A program made the translations under genes and the position numbers. Shown piece after piece: positions 52,985-53,292 of a stretch of DNA of 53,292 nucleotides (position 1 is its first letter; every line of letters starts with the position of its first letter). The stretch is from a virus. Where the stretch lies: the IMG/VR virus record IMGVR_UViG_3300032093_000188, positions 1 to 53,292 of that record; one strand, 5' to 3'. The notes under the pieces were generated by a model. That model searched no databases. It had not been told where the DNA came from and saw only the letters and a list, made by a program, of their open reading frames with translations.

Positions 52985-53292
52985 TTAGGGAAGCCATTCT
53001 GTTTTGTAAGGTTCTGTCGATTGATATGCCAACATGCGCTGAGTTTGACAATGTGGATATTTAACAATATCAAAATAGCCAATGTGCGTCCCGTTGCCAA
53101 TCATAAAAAACATGTTTTCAAAAACTGGTGCCCAAGCTAAGACCTTATGAACGGCTGGGTTTGACTCTACCAACTCAAAGAATTCTGGTTTTGTCACAAA
53201 ATAGATGTTGTATTCTGGATAGAGCGCTTTAAATTGGCCGAGCAAACTGTTGATTATCACAATGTCTCCTGCCGACTCAGGAATCACGATTG
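52985..53292 (-). CDS. GT9-like N-terminal half, 5' end outside the window
   Basis: Frame open to the edge; an internal GTG at 53287 is unlikely to be the start because the preceding codons continue the fold. IPESAGDIVIINSLLGQFKA and LYPEYNIYFVTKPEF, then VESNPAVHKVLAW match the acceptor-half pattern of GT9 (GD--l--P-l--LK--yP). It ends after ~100 codons, before any donor domain. Confidence 0.7.
   Translation of the reverse strand, partial: IVIPESAGDIVIINSLLGQFKALYPEYNIYFVTKPEFFELVESNPAVHKVLAWAPVFENMFFMIGNGTHIGYFDIVKYPHCQTQRMLAYQSTEPYKTEWLP

Noticed and set aside
1-53292. CRISPR array, integrase, attachment site or replication origin
   Set aside because: No regular spaced repeats, no tyrosine or serine recombinase signature, and no obvious iteron cluster were seen in this window.

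Overview
This window is a stretch of a tailed-phage (Caudoviricetes) genome. Genes are packed with 1-4 nt overlaps, most products are small and unrecognisable, and there are no ribosomal or housekeeping genes. A lambda-type siphovirus tail-tip module (gpL, gpK-like JAB, gpI, gpJ) is present. A Gram-negative host is suggested by the gpJ-type tail, a GT9 (LPS heptosyltransferase-like) protein, an M15 endolysin and lipoprotein signal peptides. I cannot name the host. Shine-Dalgarno sequences are almost absent. About twenty minus-strand starts are preceded by TTGACA-N16/17-TATAAT-like promoters whose -10 box ends only 5-9 nt before the ATG, so many mRNAs are probably leaderless.

Layout. 1-39.6 kb is a nearly continuous minus-strand array of small accessory genes. 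It holds identifiable functions for DNA repair (SprT-like 5.0 kb, RuvB-like 5.8 kb, UvsE 17.3 kb), RNA repair (phosphoesterase, Rnl1-like ligase and P-loop kinase at 20.5-22.8 kb; a second ligase at 25.6 kb), lysis (holin-like 12.7 kb, 3D-domain lipoprotein 13.8 kb, M15 endolysin 32.6 kb), a sigma-like factor (30.0 kb), a riboflavin-kinase-like protein (31.1 kb), a SpoU RNA methylase (34.6 kb), two homing endonucleases (28.3 and 32.0 kb) and a lone TnpB (38.4 kb). Three plus-strand islands interrupt or follow it: an HEESH putative peptidase (11.9 kb), an APS-kinase-like plus sulfotransferase pair (26.7-27.8 kb) and the late tail operon (39.8-47.5 kb). From 47.5 kb the minus-strand array resumes with ThyX, small genes, a GNAT protein, a possible single-strand annealing protein and GT9-like genes running off the right edge.

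Non-coding highlights. 8.28-8.91 kb is the only long gene-free stretch. It folds into many nested perfect helices, including an 18-bp one, lies behind its own promoter and ends in a U8 tract, so it is best read as a ~630-nt ornate structured RNA. A 120-nt tRNA-like element at 33.3 kb has a T-arm, matching acceptor ends and encoded CCA, but carries two extra hairpins with perfectly complementary loops.

Working together: the sulfation pair probably makes PAPS and transfers sulfate to a surface or cellular acceptor. The RNA-repair set probably reverses host tRNA cleavage. ThyX and the riboflavin-kinase-like protein share flavin chemistry. All functional statements are inferred from sequence motifs read by eye.
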